From Pseudomonadota bacterium (lineage in GTDB: Bacteria > Pseudomonadota > Alphaproteobacteria > Acetobacterales > Acetobacteraceae), in NCBI GenBank assembly GCA_021845835.1, contig JAJZVE010000256.1:1-6712 (forward strand): a stretch of 6,712 nt of DNA. The letters run 5' to 3'. Every line of letters starts with the position of its first letter. Position 1 is the first letter of the stretch. A program made the position numbers and the translations under genes. Below are positions 1 to 6,165 of this stretch, in pieces. Under the pieces are notes generated by a model, which saw only the letters and a list, made by a program, of their open reading frames with translations, had not been told where the DNA came from and searched no databases.

Positions 1-65
1 TCCGTGCCCCGGAACTGACGCACGGCTTCGTTACCGATCGGCGCGGCGATTTGCAATTGCAATGA
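1..65 (+). CDS. Possible C-terminal tail of an upstream gene (partial, unidentified)
   Basis: Reading in frame from base 3, the left edge is open for 20 codons and ends in TGA at 63-65. It encodes a tail reading RAPELTHGFVTDRRGDLQLQ. The codons are mostly G/C-ending and the composition is ordinary for a protein, unlike the arginine/proline-rich readings of the other two plus frames, one of which stops at once. I do not recognise the family and assign no function. The last codons coincide with an AT-rich palindrome at 51-62. If real, this gene runs the same way as the exporter gene and ends about 97 nt before its start. The piece is too short to exclude non-coding sequence. Confidence 0.35.
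   Translation, partial: RAPELTHGFVTDRRGDLQLQ
51..62. promoter_or_regulatory. 12-bp perfect palindrome, candidate operator upstream of the MATE gene
   Basis: TTGCAATTGCAA is a perfect inverted repeat and also a tandem duplication of TTGCAA. It is conspicuously AT-rich in a very GC-rich setting and lies about 100 nt upstream of the exporter start. A short symmetrical site ahead of a drug-efflux gene would suit a small dimeric repressor such as a MarR-type protein, but no regulator gene is visible in the window and the assignment is inference. It overlaps the stop region of the putative upstream gene, so it may be coincidental. Confidence 0.3.
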
Positions 66-162
66 CAGGCGCCGCCGCCCCGCCATCCGCCCGGTTGACT
101 CCCGCCCCGCCGCCGCGGCCCATGTGGCGCCGCCATTGCCGTTGCCATCCTGGGAAAGCGCC

Positions 163-1536
163 ATGCAACAGAGGGCCGAGACCGCGCGCTTCGTCCAGGG
201 ATCGACGATGCGCCATGTCGTCGTCATGGCCGGCACCGGCGCGATCGGGCTGGTGGCCGTGTTCGCGGTCGATCTGATCAACCTGTTCTATCTGTCGCTG
301 CTCGGCGACCCGCGCATCGTCGCCGCGGTCGGCTTCGTCGGCGCCGTCGGCTTCTTCCAGATCTCGCTGGCGATCGGGCTGACCATCGGGCTGGCTGCCG
401 TGGTCTCGCGCGGCATCGGCGCCGGCGCGGTCGCCGACGCGCGGCGCATCGCCAGTTCCAGCCTGTTCGCGATCCTGGCCGCGACGACGCTGATCGGCGT
501 GGCGACGGCGGCGCTCGCCGGCCCGGTGCTCGGCCTGCTGGGGGCAACCGGGGCGACGCGGACGATCGCGACGGGGCTGCTGCTGATCGTCTCGCCGTCG
601 CTGCCGCTGGTCGCCGTCGGCATGAGCTGCAGCGCGCTGCTGCGCTGCGTGGGCGATGCGCGGCGGGCGCTCAACGTCACGCTGTTCGCCGCCGTCGCCG
701 CCGCGGCGCTCGACCCGCTGTTCATCTTCGGCCTGCATCTCGGCATCACCGGGGCGGCGATCAGCACCGTGCTGTCGCGGCTGGTGCTGTTGGCGACCGG
801 CTGGGCCGGCGCGTCGGCGCGCCACCACCTGCTCGGCCGGCTGCAGCCGCGCGCGATTGCCGGCGACCTGCGTCTGGTGTTCCGCGTCGCCGGGCCCGCC
901 ATCCTGACCAACCTCGCCACCCCGGTGGCCTCGGCCTTCGTCACGCACAGCATGGCCCGCTTCGGCACCGAGGCGGTCGCCGGCCAGGCGAGCATCGACC
1001 GGCTGGTGCCGGTCGCATTCGGCCTCGTGTTCGCGCTGAGCGGCGCGGTCGGGCCGATTCTGGCGCAGAATTTCGGCGCGGCACGGCCGGACCGGGTGCG
1101 CGCCGCGCTGCGCGACGCCCTGATCTTCGTCGCGGTCGCGGTCGGCGGCGCCTGGCTGCTGCTGTTCGTCTCCCAGGACCTGATCGTGCGCGCGCTGGCC
1201 GTGCGCGGCGAGGCGATCGACCTGGTGCGGCTGTTCTGCACCTGGCTCGCCGGCAGCTTCCTGTTCACCGGCGCGCTGTTCGTCGCCAACGCCGCGTTCA
1301 ACAATCTCGGCTTCCCGTTCCTCTCGACGCTGTTCAACTGGGGCCGCGCGACGCTCGGCACGATCCCGCTGGTGGCCTATGGCGCGCATTATGGGCCGCC
1401 CGGCGTGCTGGCCGGTCAGGCAGCGGGATCGGTCGCGTTCGGCATCGTCGCCGCCGCGGTCGCGTTCCGCGTGGTCGGCCGGCTCGGCGCGGTCCGTCCT
1501 GTCGTGCTGGCGGAGGAACCGCGTGCCGCAACCTAG
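163..1536 (+). CDS. MATE-family multidrug/organic-cation efflux transporter
   Basis: This encodes a 457-residue inner-membrane protein with about 12 hydrophobic helices in two MatE repeats, the usual length of the NorM/DinF-like family. Such proteins export cationic or amphipathic compounds in exchange for Na+ or H+. The first helix carries D37 in VDLINLFYLSLLG. The loop GIGAGAVADARR (residues 84-95), the segment DPLFIFGLHLGITGAA (184-199) and the second-repeat QNFGAARPDRVRAAL (302-316) are typical MATE signatures. A GTG at 124 is in the same frame, but the ATG at 163 is preferred: GGGAAAG lies 4 nt upstream, and the extra 13 residues would be proline-rich and atypical. The 3' end overlaps the potassium-channel gene by 14 nt. 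The substrate cannot be told from sequence. The family call is firm, the exact subgroup is not. Confidence 0.9.
   Translation: MQQRAETARFVQGSTMRHVVVMAGTGAIGLVAVFAVDLINLFYLSLLGDPRIVAAVGFVGAVGFFQISLAIGLTIGLAAVVSRGIGAGAVADARRIASSSLFAILAATTLIGVATAALAGPVLGLLGATGATRTIATGLLLIVSPSLPLVAVGMSCSALLRCVGDARRALNVTLFAAVAAAALDPLFIFGLHLGITGAAISTVLSRLVLLATGWAGASARHHLLGRLQPRAIAGDLRLVFRVAGPAILTNLATPVASAFVTHSMARFGTEAVAGQASIDRLVPVAFGLVFALSGAVGPILAQNFGAARPDRVRAALRDALIFVAVAVGGAWLLLFVSQDLIVRALAVRGEAIDLVRLFCTWLAGSFLFTGALFVANAAFNNLGFPFLSTLFNWGRATLGTIPLVAYGAHYGPPGVLAGQAAGSVAFGIVAAAVAFRVVGRLGAVRPVVLAEEPRAAT
1512..1518 (+). promoter_or_regulatory. Strong Shine-Dalgarno inside the MATE gene end, sets the KirBac start
   Basis: GGAGGAA at 1512-1518 is a near-perfect ribosome-binding site, 4 nt before a GTG at 1523. 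It lies within the last codons of the exporter gene, whose stop is at 1534-1536. It favours the GTG over the in-frame ATG at 1592, which has no comparable site. The arrangement suggests translational coupling between exporter and channel. Confidence 0.65.
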
Positions 1537-2473
1537 CCCGCGTCTGTCGCCCGGCGCGGCACGGCGTCAGCAGCGGCGGCGCGACGGCACCATGCGGGTG
1601 CAGATGGGCGCCTTCGAGCTGCGCAAGCGCGGCGCCGCGCGCTACGACCTGCGCGACCCCTATCACCTCGCGCTGTCGCTGTCCTGGCCGCAGTTCGCGC
1701 TGCTGTTCCTGGCGCTCAACCTGGCCATCAACCTGCTGTTCGCGTCGCTCTATCTGCTGCAGCCGGGCAGCATCGCCAATGCGCGGCCGGGCGTCTTCAG
1801 CGATGCGTTCTTCTTCAGCATGGAGACGCTGGCCACCGTCGGCTACGGCGTGATGGCGCCGGCGAGCCTCTATGGCCACACGGTCGCCGCGACCGAGATC
1901 ATCGTCGGCATGGCGTTCGCCGCGATCATGACCGGCCTTACCTTCGTGCGCTTCTCGCGCGCCAGGGCGAAGATCCTGTATGCGGAGAAAGCCGTCGTCG
2001 CCCGCTACAACGGCCGCCCGACGCTGATGATCCGCATCGCCAACGGCCTCGCTGGTATGCTGGTGGAAGCGAACGCGGAAGTGACCGCGCTGATCGGCCA
2101 GCGTTCGCACGAAGGCCAGTTCTTCCGCCGCATCTACGACGTGAAGCTGGCCCGCGGCCGGCTGCAGATGTTCCCGCTGACCTGGACGCTGCTGCACGAG
2201 ATCGACCAGAAAAGCCCGCTGCACGGCCTGGACGCGGAGACGCTCGCGACGATGGACTTCCGGCTGTTCGTGGCGGTGAAGGCGCGCGACTACGTGCTGG
2301 CGGCCGACGTGTACGACGCCTGGACCTATCGCCCCGCCGACATCGCCTTCGGCATGCGCTACGCCGACGCGGTGTCAATCGACGCGCAGGGCCGCACGGT
2401 GGCCGACCTGTCGCGGCTGAGCCTGATCGAACCCGACGCCGGCACCAGTTTCGGCGTTCCCCCGACCGCTTGA
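1523..2473 (+). CDS. KirBac-type inward-rectifier potassium channel
   Basis: This encodes a 316-residue membrane protein with the prokaryotic Kir architecture. A basic N-terminus is followed by the amphipathic slide-helix segment DPYHLALSLSWP (45-56), TM1 (about 57-79), a pore helix, and the filter TVGYG (105-109, bases 1835-1849). TM2 is at about 120-143, and the immunoglobulin-like cytoplasmic domain runs from FSRARAKILYAEKAVVARYNGRPTLMIRIAN to about residue 303. The family forms tetrameric K+-selective pores in the inner membrane, gated by lipids or the cytoplasmic domain. The residue after GYG is valine (V110) where KirBac proteins usually have aspartate. The GTG start at 1523 is chosen for its strong Shine-Dalgarno; ATG 1592 (residue 24) would give a 293-residue version that keeps all domains. 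The gene overlaps the upstream exporter by 14 nt and is 51 nt before the kinase. The family call rests on strong resemblance to KirBac3.1-like sequences recalled from knowledge. Confidence 0.93.
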   Translation: MPQPSPRLSPGAARRQQRRRDGTMRVQMGAFELRKRGAARYDLRDPYHLALSLSWPQFALLFLALNLAINLLFASLYLLQPGSIANARPGVFSDAFFFSMETLATVGYGVMAPASLYGHTVAATEIIVGMAFAAIMTGLTFVRFSRARAKILYAEKAVVARYNGRPTLMIRIANGLAGMLVEANAEVTALIGQRSHEGQFFRRIYDVKLARGRLQMFPLTWTLLHEIDQKSPLHGLDAETLATMDFRLFVAVKARDYVLAADVYDAWTYRPADIAFGMRYADAVSIDAQGRTVADLSRLSLIEPDAGTSFGVPPTA

Positions 2474-2524
2474 CGCCGCCCCCGGCCGGCGAGGACAGTC
2501 GCCGCGGCGACGGAGGGAGCGGAC

Positions 2525-4021
2525 ATGGCCTACATGCTCGGCATCGACGGCGGCACCGAGAGCCTGCGCGCCCGCGTGTTCGACATGACCGGCCACCCGC
2601 TCGGCAACGCCGCCAGCCCGTACCCCACCCGCTTCGCCCCCGGCGCCCGCGCCGAGCAGGAACCGGAGGACTGGTGGCAGGCGATGGGCCGCGCCGTGCG
2701 CGCGGCGATGGCGGAAGCCGGCGTCGCCGCGGACCAGGTGGAGGCGCTGGCGCTCGCCACCACCAATTGCACCGTGGTCGCGCTGGACGCCGCCGGGCGT
2801 CCGCTGCGGCCGGCGATCCTGTGGATGGACATGCGCGCCGGCGCCGAGGCCGCCGACGTGCTGGCAACGGGCGATCCGGCGCTGATCGTCAACGGCGCCG
2901 GCACAGGCCCGGTCTCGGCGGAGTGGATGATCCCCAAGGCGCTCTGGCTGGCGCGCCACGAGCCGCAGGTGTTCGACGCCGCCGCCACGATCTGCGAGTA
3001 CCAGGACTACATGACGCTGCGCCTGACCGGGCAGCGGGTGGCGAGCCTGAACAACGTCTCGATCCGCTGGCACTACGCGACCGATCGCGGCGGCTGGCCG
3101 ACCAGCCTGGTGCGCGCGCTCGGCATCCCGGCGCTGCTGGAAAAATGGCCGGCCGAGGCGGTCGCCCCCGGCGCCGTGATCGGCCGGCTGACGGCAGAAG
3201 CAGCGGCGCATCTCGGCCTGACCACGGCGACGAAGGTAGTGCAGGGCGGCGCCGACGCGCAGATCGGGGTGGTCGGGCTGGGGGTGGCGCGGCCAGGGCA
3301 ACTGGCGCTGATCACCGGCTCCTCGCACCTGCAATTCGGCATCAGCGACGCCCCGCGCCATGCGCCCGGCCTGTGGGGCAGCTACAAGGACGCGCTGTAT
3401 CCCGGCCGCTACATCTTCGAGGGCGGGCAGACCTCGACCGGCTCGATCGTCAACTGGCTGCGGCGGCTGGCCGGCGGCAATCTCGACCTCGCCAAGCTGA
3501 ACGAGGCAGCGGCGGCGCTGCCGCCAGGGGCGGAGGGGCTGCTGGCGCTCGATCATTTCCAGGGCAACCGCACCCCGCACACCGACCCGCTGGCGCGCGG
3601 CGCCATCACCGGGCTGTCGCTGCATCACGGCATGGCACACGTGTTCCGCGCCGTGCTGGAGTCGATCTGCCTCGGCACGCGCGCGATCGTGGACCGGATG
3701 CGCGACGCCGGGTTCGGCGCCACCGAGATGATCGCCGGCGGCGGCGCCACCAATTCCGCCCTGTGGCTGCAGATCCACGCCGATACCGCCAACCTGCCGG
3801 TGCTGGTGCCGGACGTGAGCGAGGCGCCCTCGCTCGGCGCCGCCATCCTGTCCGCGGTCGGCGCGGGGCGGTTCGCCAGCATCGAGGACGGCATCGCCGC
3901 GATGGTCCGCCCCGGCCGCCGCATCGAGCCGATCGCCGCCAACGTCGCGCGGTACCAGGAGATTTACGCGCGCTATGCGGCGCTCTACGAGGCGCTGAAG
4001 CCGCTGCGCGCGCCCGCGTGA
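2525..4021 (+). CDS. FGGY-family carbohydrate kinase (ribulokinase/xylulokinase-like), substrate unknown
   Basis: This encodes a 498-residue cytoplasmic sugar or polyol kinase, the usual length of the FGGY family, which transfers the ATP gamma-phosphate to a sugar hydroxyl. The ASKHA phosphate-binding loop is GIDGGTESLRARVFD (6-20) with D8. WMDMRA (100-105) matches the sugar-contacting W-x-D-x-R region. GGADAQIG (241-248) places the predicted catalytic base at D244. GNRTPHTDPLARGAITGL (347-364) and the nucleotide-binding GGGATNSALWLQIHAD (405-420), then EAPSLGAA, complete both FGGY domains. Every expected motif is intact. The ATG at 2525 is supported by GGAGG at 2512-2516, 8 nt upstream. No isomerase, epimerase or dehydrogenase is adjacent to reveal the substrate; the MFS transporter two genes downstream is a possible uptake partner. 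D-ribulose, xylulose, L-ribulose and polyols such as erythritol are all conceivable. Confidence 0.92.
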   Translation: MAYMLGIDGGTESLRARVFDMTGHPLGNAASPYPTRFAPGARAEQEPEDWWQAMGRAVRAAMAEAGVAADQVEALALATTNCTVVALDAAGRPLRPAILWMDMRAGAEAADVLATGDPALIVNGAGTGPVSAEWMIPKALWLARHEPQVFDAAATICEYQDYMTLRLTGQRVASLNNVSIRWHYATDRGGWPTSLVRALGIPALLEKWPAEAVAPGAVIGRLTAEAAAHLGLTTATKVVQGGADAQIGVVGLGVARPGQLALITGSSHLQFGISDAPRHAPGLWGSYKDALYPGRYIFEGGQTSTGSIVNWLRRLAGGNLDLAKLNEAAAALPPGAEGLLALDHFQGNRTPHTDPLARGAITGLSLHHGMAHVFRAVLESICLGTRAIVDRMRDAGFGATEMIAGGGATNSALWLQIHADTANLPVLVPDVSEAPSLGAAILSAVGAGRFASIEDGIAAMVRPGRRIEPIAANVARYQEIYARYAALYEALKPLRAPA

Positions 4022-4047
4022 ACGCCAATGAGGGAGAGACAGCCGGA

Positions 4048-4302
4048 ATGACTCTGCGACCGTTCTGCGGCCTGGCGCTGGCCGCCGCGCTGCTGCTGCT
4101 GGCCGGCTGCGGCGAGGATGCGCGCGACCGCGTGCAGGGCGGTGCCGCCGCCGGCGCGGCGACCGGGGCCGGGATCGGCCTGCTCGGCGGGCCGGTGGGC
4201 GTGCTCGCGGGTGCCGTGATCGGCGGCGGCGCCGGGGCACTGACCGGGGCGACGACCAGCCCGCAGCAGATCGATCTCGGCGGCCCGCTCTGGAAACGCT
4301 GA
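4048..4302 (+). CDS. Small glycine-zipper lipoprotein
   Basis: This encodes an 84-residue protein missing from simple long-reading-frame views because its ATG lies inside a longer open frame. The N-terminus is a lipoprotein signal: R4, a hydrophobic core (8-18) and the lipobox LAGC with C21 as the lipidated cysteine. Residue +2 is glycine, not aspartate, which in Gram-negatives favours outer-membrane sorting. Residues 31-69 are a glycine/alanine-rich zipper (GGAAAGAATGAGIG, then GGPVGVLAGAVIGGGAGALTG) of the kind seen in small Gly-zipper/YMGG-like envelope proteins, which insert in or associate with membranes. The C-terminus SPQQIDLGGPLWKR is short and polar. GGGAGAG at 4032-4038 supports the start. 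It begins 26 nt after the kinase stop and ends 20 nt before the MFS start. The function is unknown; an envelope structural role is a family-level guess. Confidence 0.8.
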   Translation: MTLRPFCGLALAAALLLLAGCGEDARDRVQGGAAAGAATGAGIGLLGGPVGVLAGAVIGGGAGALTGATTSPQQIDLGGPLWKR

Positions 4303-4310
4303 CCCTCCGC

Positions 4311-4325
4311 CACGGCGCGGCCGTG
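4311..4325 (+). promoter_or_regulatory. Hairpin covering the MFS start codon
   Basis: CACGGC (4311-4316) and GCCGTG (4320-4325) are perfect complements around a 3-nt loop, and the second arm ends in the GTG start codon at 4323-4325. There is no clear Shine-Dalgarno between the lipoprotein stop and this start. A folded mRNA here could lower translation initiation unless ribosomes arrive from upstream. Short GC stems are common in such DNA, so a functional role is uncertain. Confidence 0.25.
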
Positions 4326-5567
4326 CCTGCCGCCGTCGCGTCCGGGATCGACGGCCCGTACGCCTGGTGGCGGCTCGCGCTGTCGCTGCTGCTCTGCACC
4401 GTGGGCGGCATCGGCATGTGGTCGGTCGTGGTGGCAATGCCGGCGGTGCAGGCGGAGTTCGGCGTGGCGCGCGGCAGCGCCGCATTCGCCTACACGCTCA
4501 CCATGATCGGGGTCGCCAGCGGCAACGTGCTGATGGGGCGCGTGGTCGATCGGGTCGGCATCGTGCCGCCGCTGCTGGTCGGCGGCATCGGCCTCGGCCT
4601 CGGCTATCTGGCGGCGAGCCGCGCCGGCAGTATGTGGCAATTCGACCTCGCGTATCTGGGGCCGATCGGGCTGCTCGGCAGTTCCGTCACCTTCGGGCCG
4701 CTGATGGCCGACGTGTCGCACTGGTTCGTGCGCCGGCGCGGCCTCGCCGTGTCGATCTGCGCCGCCGGCAGCTATCTGGCGGGCGCGATCTGGCCGCCGG
4801 TGCTGCAGGCGGGCATCGCCGCGTTCGGCTGGCGGCAGGCGCATCTGTACGCCGGCGTGCTGTGCGCCGGCGTGCTCGTCCCCGCCGCCTTCGCGCTGCG
4901 CCGCCGCGCGCCCCAGGCCGCGCCCGCCACCCCGCGCGCCGCCATTGGCGCACCGCCGCCGTTCGGTTTCGCCGGCCTGTCCCCGGCCGCGGTGCAGGTC
5001 CTGCTGTGCGTCGCCGGCGTCGCCTGCTGTGTCGCGATGGCGATGCCGCAGGTGCATCTGGTCGCCTATTGCGGCGACCTCGGCTACGGGCCGGCGCGCG
5101 GCGCGGAGATGCTGTCGCTGATGCTGTGCTTCGGCGTGGCGAGCCGCGTCGGCACCGGCTTCATCGCCGACCGCATCGGCGGGCTGGCGACGCTGCTGGT
5201 CGGCTCGCTGCTGCAGATGCTGGCGCTGGTGCTGTATCTCGGCTTCGACGGGATGGCGTCGCTGTTCGTCATCTCGGCTTTGTTCGGCCTGTTCCAGGGC
5301 GGCATCGTGCCGAGCTACGCCATCATCGTGCGCGCCTACTTCCCGGCGCGCGAGGCCGGCGCGCGCATCGGCGCGGTGCTGACCGCGACCATTCTCGGCA
5401 TGGCGCTGGGCGGCTGGATGTCGGGCGTGATCTTCGACGCGACCGGCGGCTACCGGGCGGCCTTCGCCAACGGCGTCGCCTGGAACGTGCTGAACGCCGC
5501 GATCGCGCTGCTGCTGCTGTGGCGCGTCAGCGAGCGCGCGGCGGCGCCCGCCGGATCGCGCGCCTGA
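4323..5567 (+). CDS. MFS transporter, oxalate/formate antiporter or monocarboxylate-like
   Basis: This encodes a 414-residue inner-membrane protein with about 12 hydrophobic helices in two six-helix halves, joined by a basic, proline-rich loop (about 192-223). The loop between helices 2 and 3 has the MFS signature GRVVDRVG (72-79), repeated in the second half as GFIADRIGG (279-287). WFVRRRGLAVSICAAGSYLAG (134-154) is characteristic of the OFA/MCT-like branch, which carries organic acids such as oxalate, formate or monocarboxylates. The GTG at 4323 is chosen because the next in-frame ATG (4416) would remove most of helix 1. No good Shine-Dalgarno is visible and the start lies in a potential hairpin. 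It sits 20 nt downstream of the lipoprotein gene and converges with the CMD-family gene. MFS membership is firm; the substrate is not determinable, and sugar-acid uptake for the nearby kinase is only a possibility. Confidence 0.9.
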   Translation: MPAAVASGIDGPYAWWRLALSLLLCTVGGIGMWSVVVAMPAVQAEFGVARGSAAFAYTLTMIGVASGNVLMGRVVDRVGIVPPLLVGGIGLGLGYLAASRAGSMWQFDLAYLGPIGLLGSSVTFGPLMADVSHWFVRRRGLAVSICAAGSYLAGAIWPPVLQAGIAAFGWRQAHLYAGVLCAGVLVPAAFALRRRAPQAAPATPRAAIGAPPPFGFAGLSPAAVQVLLCVAGVACCVAMAMPQVHLVAYCGDLGYGPARGAEMLSLMLCFGVASRVGTGFIADRIGGLATLLVGSLLQMLALVLYLGFDGMASLFVISALFGLFQGGIVPSYAIIVRAYFPAREAGARIGAVLTATILGMALGGWMSGVIFDATGGYRAAFANGVAWNVLNAAIALLLLWRVSERAAAPAGSRA

Positions 5568-5574
5568 CCGCGCG

Positions 5575-5931
5575 TCACGCCGGCGCGGCGCCGGCGGCGA
5601 ACTGGTCGAACGCCTCCAGCGCCGCCGCCGCGTACATGACGCTCGGCCCGGTGCCCATGTAGATCGCGGTGCCGACCGCCTCCAGCAGCTCCGCCCGCGT
5701 CGCCCCGCGCTTCACCGCCGCCTCGGCGTGGAAGCCGATGCAGGGGTCGCAGCGGATCGCGACCGCGATCGCCAGCGCCACCAGCTCCTTGGTCTTGGGA
5801 TCGAGCGCGCCCCCCTTCATCGCCGCCTGCGCGATCGCCGAGAAACTCTTCATCACCTCCGGCGCGCCCATGCGCAGCTCACGCGTGGCGCCGGAGTAGT
5901 CGCGCGTGACGGAATGCCAGTCCTTGAGCAT
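5575..5931 (-). CDS. Carboxymuconolactone decarboxylase (CMD)/AhpD-like family protein
   Basis: This encodes a 118-residue, all-helical, soluble protein of normal length for single-domain CMD proteins. The core motif is E49 followed by CDPCIGFH, giving the redox pair C61/C64 and H68, as in AhpD-type proteins where the cysteines cycle between thiol and disulfide in peroxide detoxification. The following HAEAAVKRGATRAELLEA and VMYAAAALEAFDQF are typical of this subgroup. Because the CxxC is present, a thiol-redox role is more likely than true ring-lactone decarboxylation in aromatic degradation; no aromatic-pathway genes are nearby. The ATG at 5931 is preceded on the minus strand by AAGGA 6 nt upstream. 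It follows the DUF2892 gene by 24 nt, and its stop is 7 nt from the MFS stop. The electron donor and substrate are unknown. Confidence 0.9.
   Translation of the reverse strand: MLKDWHSVTRDYSGATRELRMGAPEVMKSFSAIAQAAMKGGALDPKTKELVALAIAVAIRCDPCIGFHAEAAVKRGATRAELLEAVGTAIYMGTGPSVMYAAAALEAFDQFAAGAAPA
5578..5596. terminator. GC-rich inverted repeat, possible bidirectional terminator
   Basis: A perfect inverted repeat with 9-base arms (CGCCGGCGC and GCGCCGGCG) around a single G can fold as an 8-bp stem with a 3-nt loop. It lies 10 nt past the MFS stop on the plus strand and within the last codons of the convergent CMD-family gene. There is no T-tract on either side, so it is not a classical intrinsic terminator, though GC-rich genomes often use bare hairpins. 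The alanine/glycine codons here also make such repeats likelier by chance. Confidence 0.35.
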
Positions 5932-5955
5932 GGCCGGTCCTTGGTTGTGGTCGGG

Positions 5956-6153
5956 TCAGTGTTGCGCGCGGCTGGTCGGGCAGGTGCTCATGCCGAGCAG
6001 CGAATAGAGCGGGCAGATCGACACCGCCGCGGTGGCCAGCGGGATCACGCCGATCCAGGCCCAGATGGGCCCGCCGGCCAGCGCCCAGACGATCAACGCC
6101 ACCCCGACCACCGCCCGCACCACCCGGTCGATCACGCCGATGTTCTTGTGCAT
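5956..6153 (-). CDS. DUF2892 (YgaP-type transmembrane domain) small membrane protein
   Basis: This encodes a 65-residue protein with two hydrophobic helices (about 10-26 and 29-46) and the DUF2892 signature: an N-terminal NIGVIDRVVRAVVG, then WAWIGVIPLATAAV and the C-terminal CPLYSLLGMSTC (47-58). The two cysteines C47 and C58 are family-typical. In E. coli YgaP this domain is fused to a rhodanese sulfurtransferase, so a link to sulfur or thiol chemistry at the membrane is suspected, but the stand-alone form has no established activity. The start at 6153 is preferred over the in-frame ATGs at 6186 and 6180 because GGAGG lies 7 nt upstream on the minus strand and the longer forms add an atypical N-terminus. 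It probably shares a transcript with the CMD-family gene and may be driven from the FNR-type box upstream. Confidence 0.9.
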   Translation of the reverse strand: MHKNIGVIDRVVRAVVGVALIVWALAGGPIWAWIGVIPLATAAVSICPLYSLLGMSTCPTSRAQH

Positions 6154-6160
6154 TGCAGCA

Positions 6161-6165
6161 CCTCC
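6161..6165 (-). promoter_or_regulatory. Shine-Dalgarno deciding the DUF2892 start
   Basis: On the minus strand GGAGG lies 7 nt before the ATG at 6153, an ideal spacing. The longer in-frame starts at 6186 and 6180 lack a comparable site, so the 65-residue product is favoured over the 76-residue one. Confidence 0.75.

Noticed and set aside
95..123. TTGACT at 95-100 as a -35 element for the MATE gene
   Set aside because: No acceptable -10 hexamer occurs 16-18 nt downstream; the sequence there is almost all G and C. A promoter cannot be supported on the -35 match alone.
124..162. GTG at 124 as the MATE start
   Set aside because: It adds 13 proline-rich residues and has no ribosome-binding site, whereas the ATG at 163 follows GGGAAAG at reasonable spacing.
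31..1389. A 452-codon open frame on the minus strand opposite the MATE gene
   Set aside because: The translation is dominated by Arg, Gln, Asp, Glu and Ala in low-complexity order with no domain, as expected for the antisense of a GC-rich membrane-protein gene. The plus-strand MATE motifs explain the region.
4028..4051. A seven-codon leader frame whose TGA overlaps the lipoprotein ATG
   Set aside because: It is too short to distinguish from chance. Its body is the purine-rich Shine-Dalgarno region of the lipoprotein gene, which explains the open frame.
2375..4417. A 680-codon open frame on the minus strand opposite the kinase
   Set aside because: Its composition is rich in Arg, His, Gly and Gln with no recognisable fold, and it spans several genes on the other strand. 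It is a third-position GC shadow of the kinase.
4367..5662. A 431-codon plus-strand frame overlapping the MFS gene
   Set aside because: It is extremely Arg/Ala-rich without hydrophobic segments, while the overlapping frame has 12 clear membrane helices and MFS motifs.
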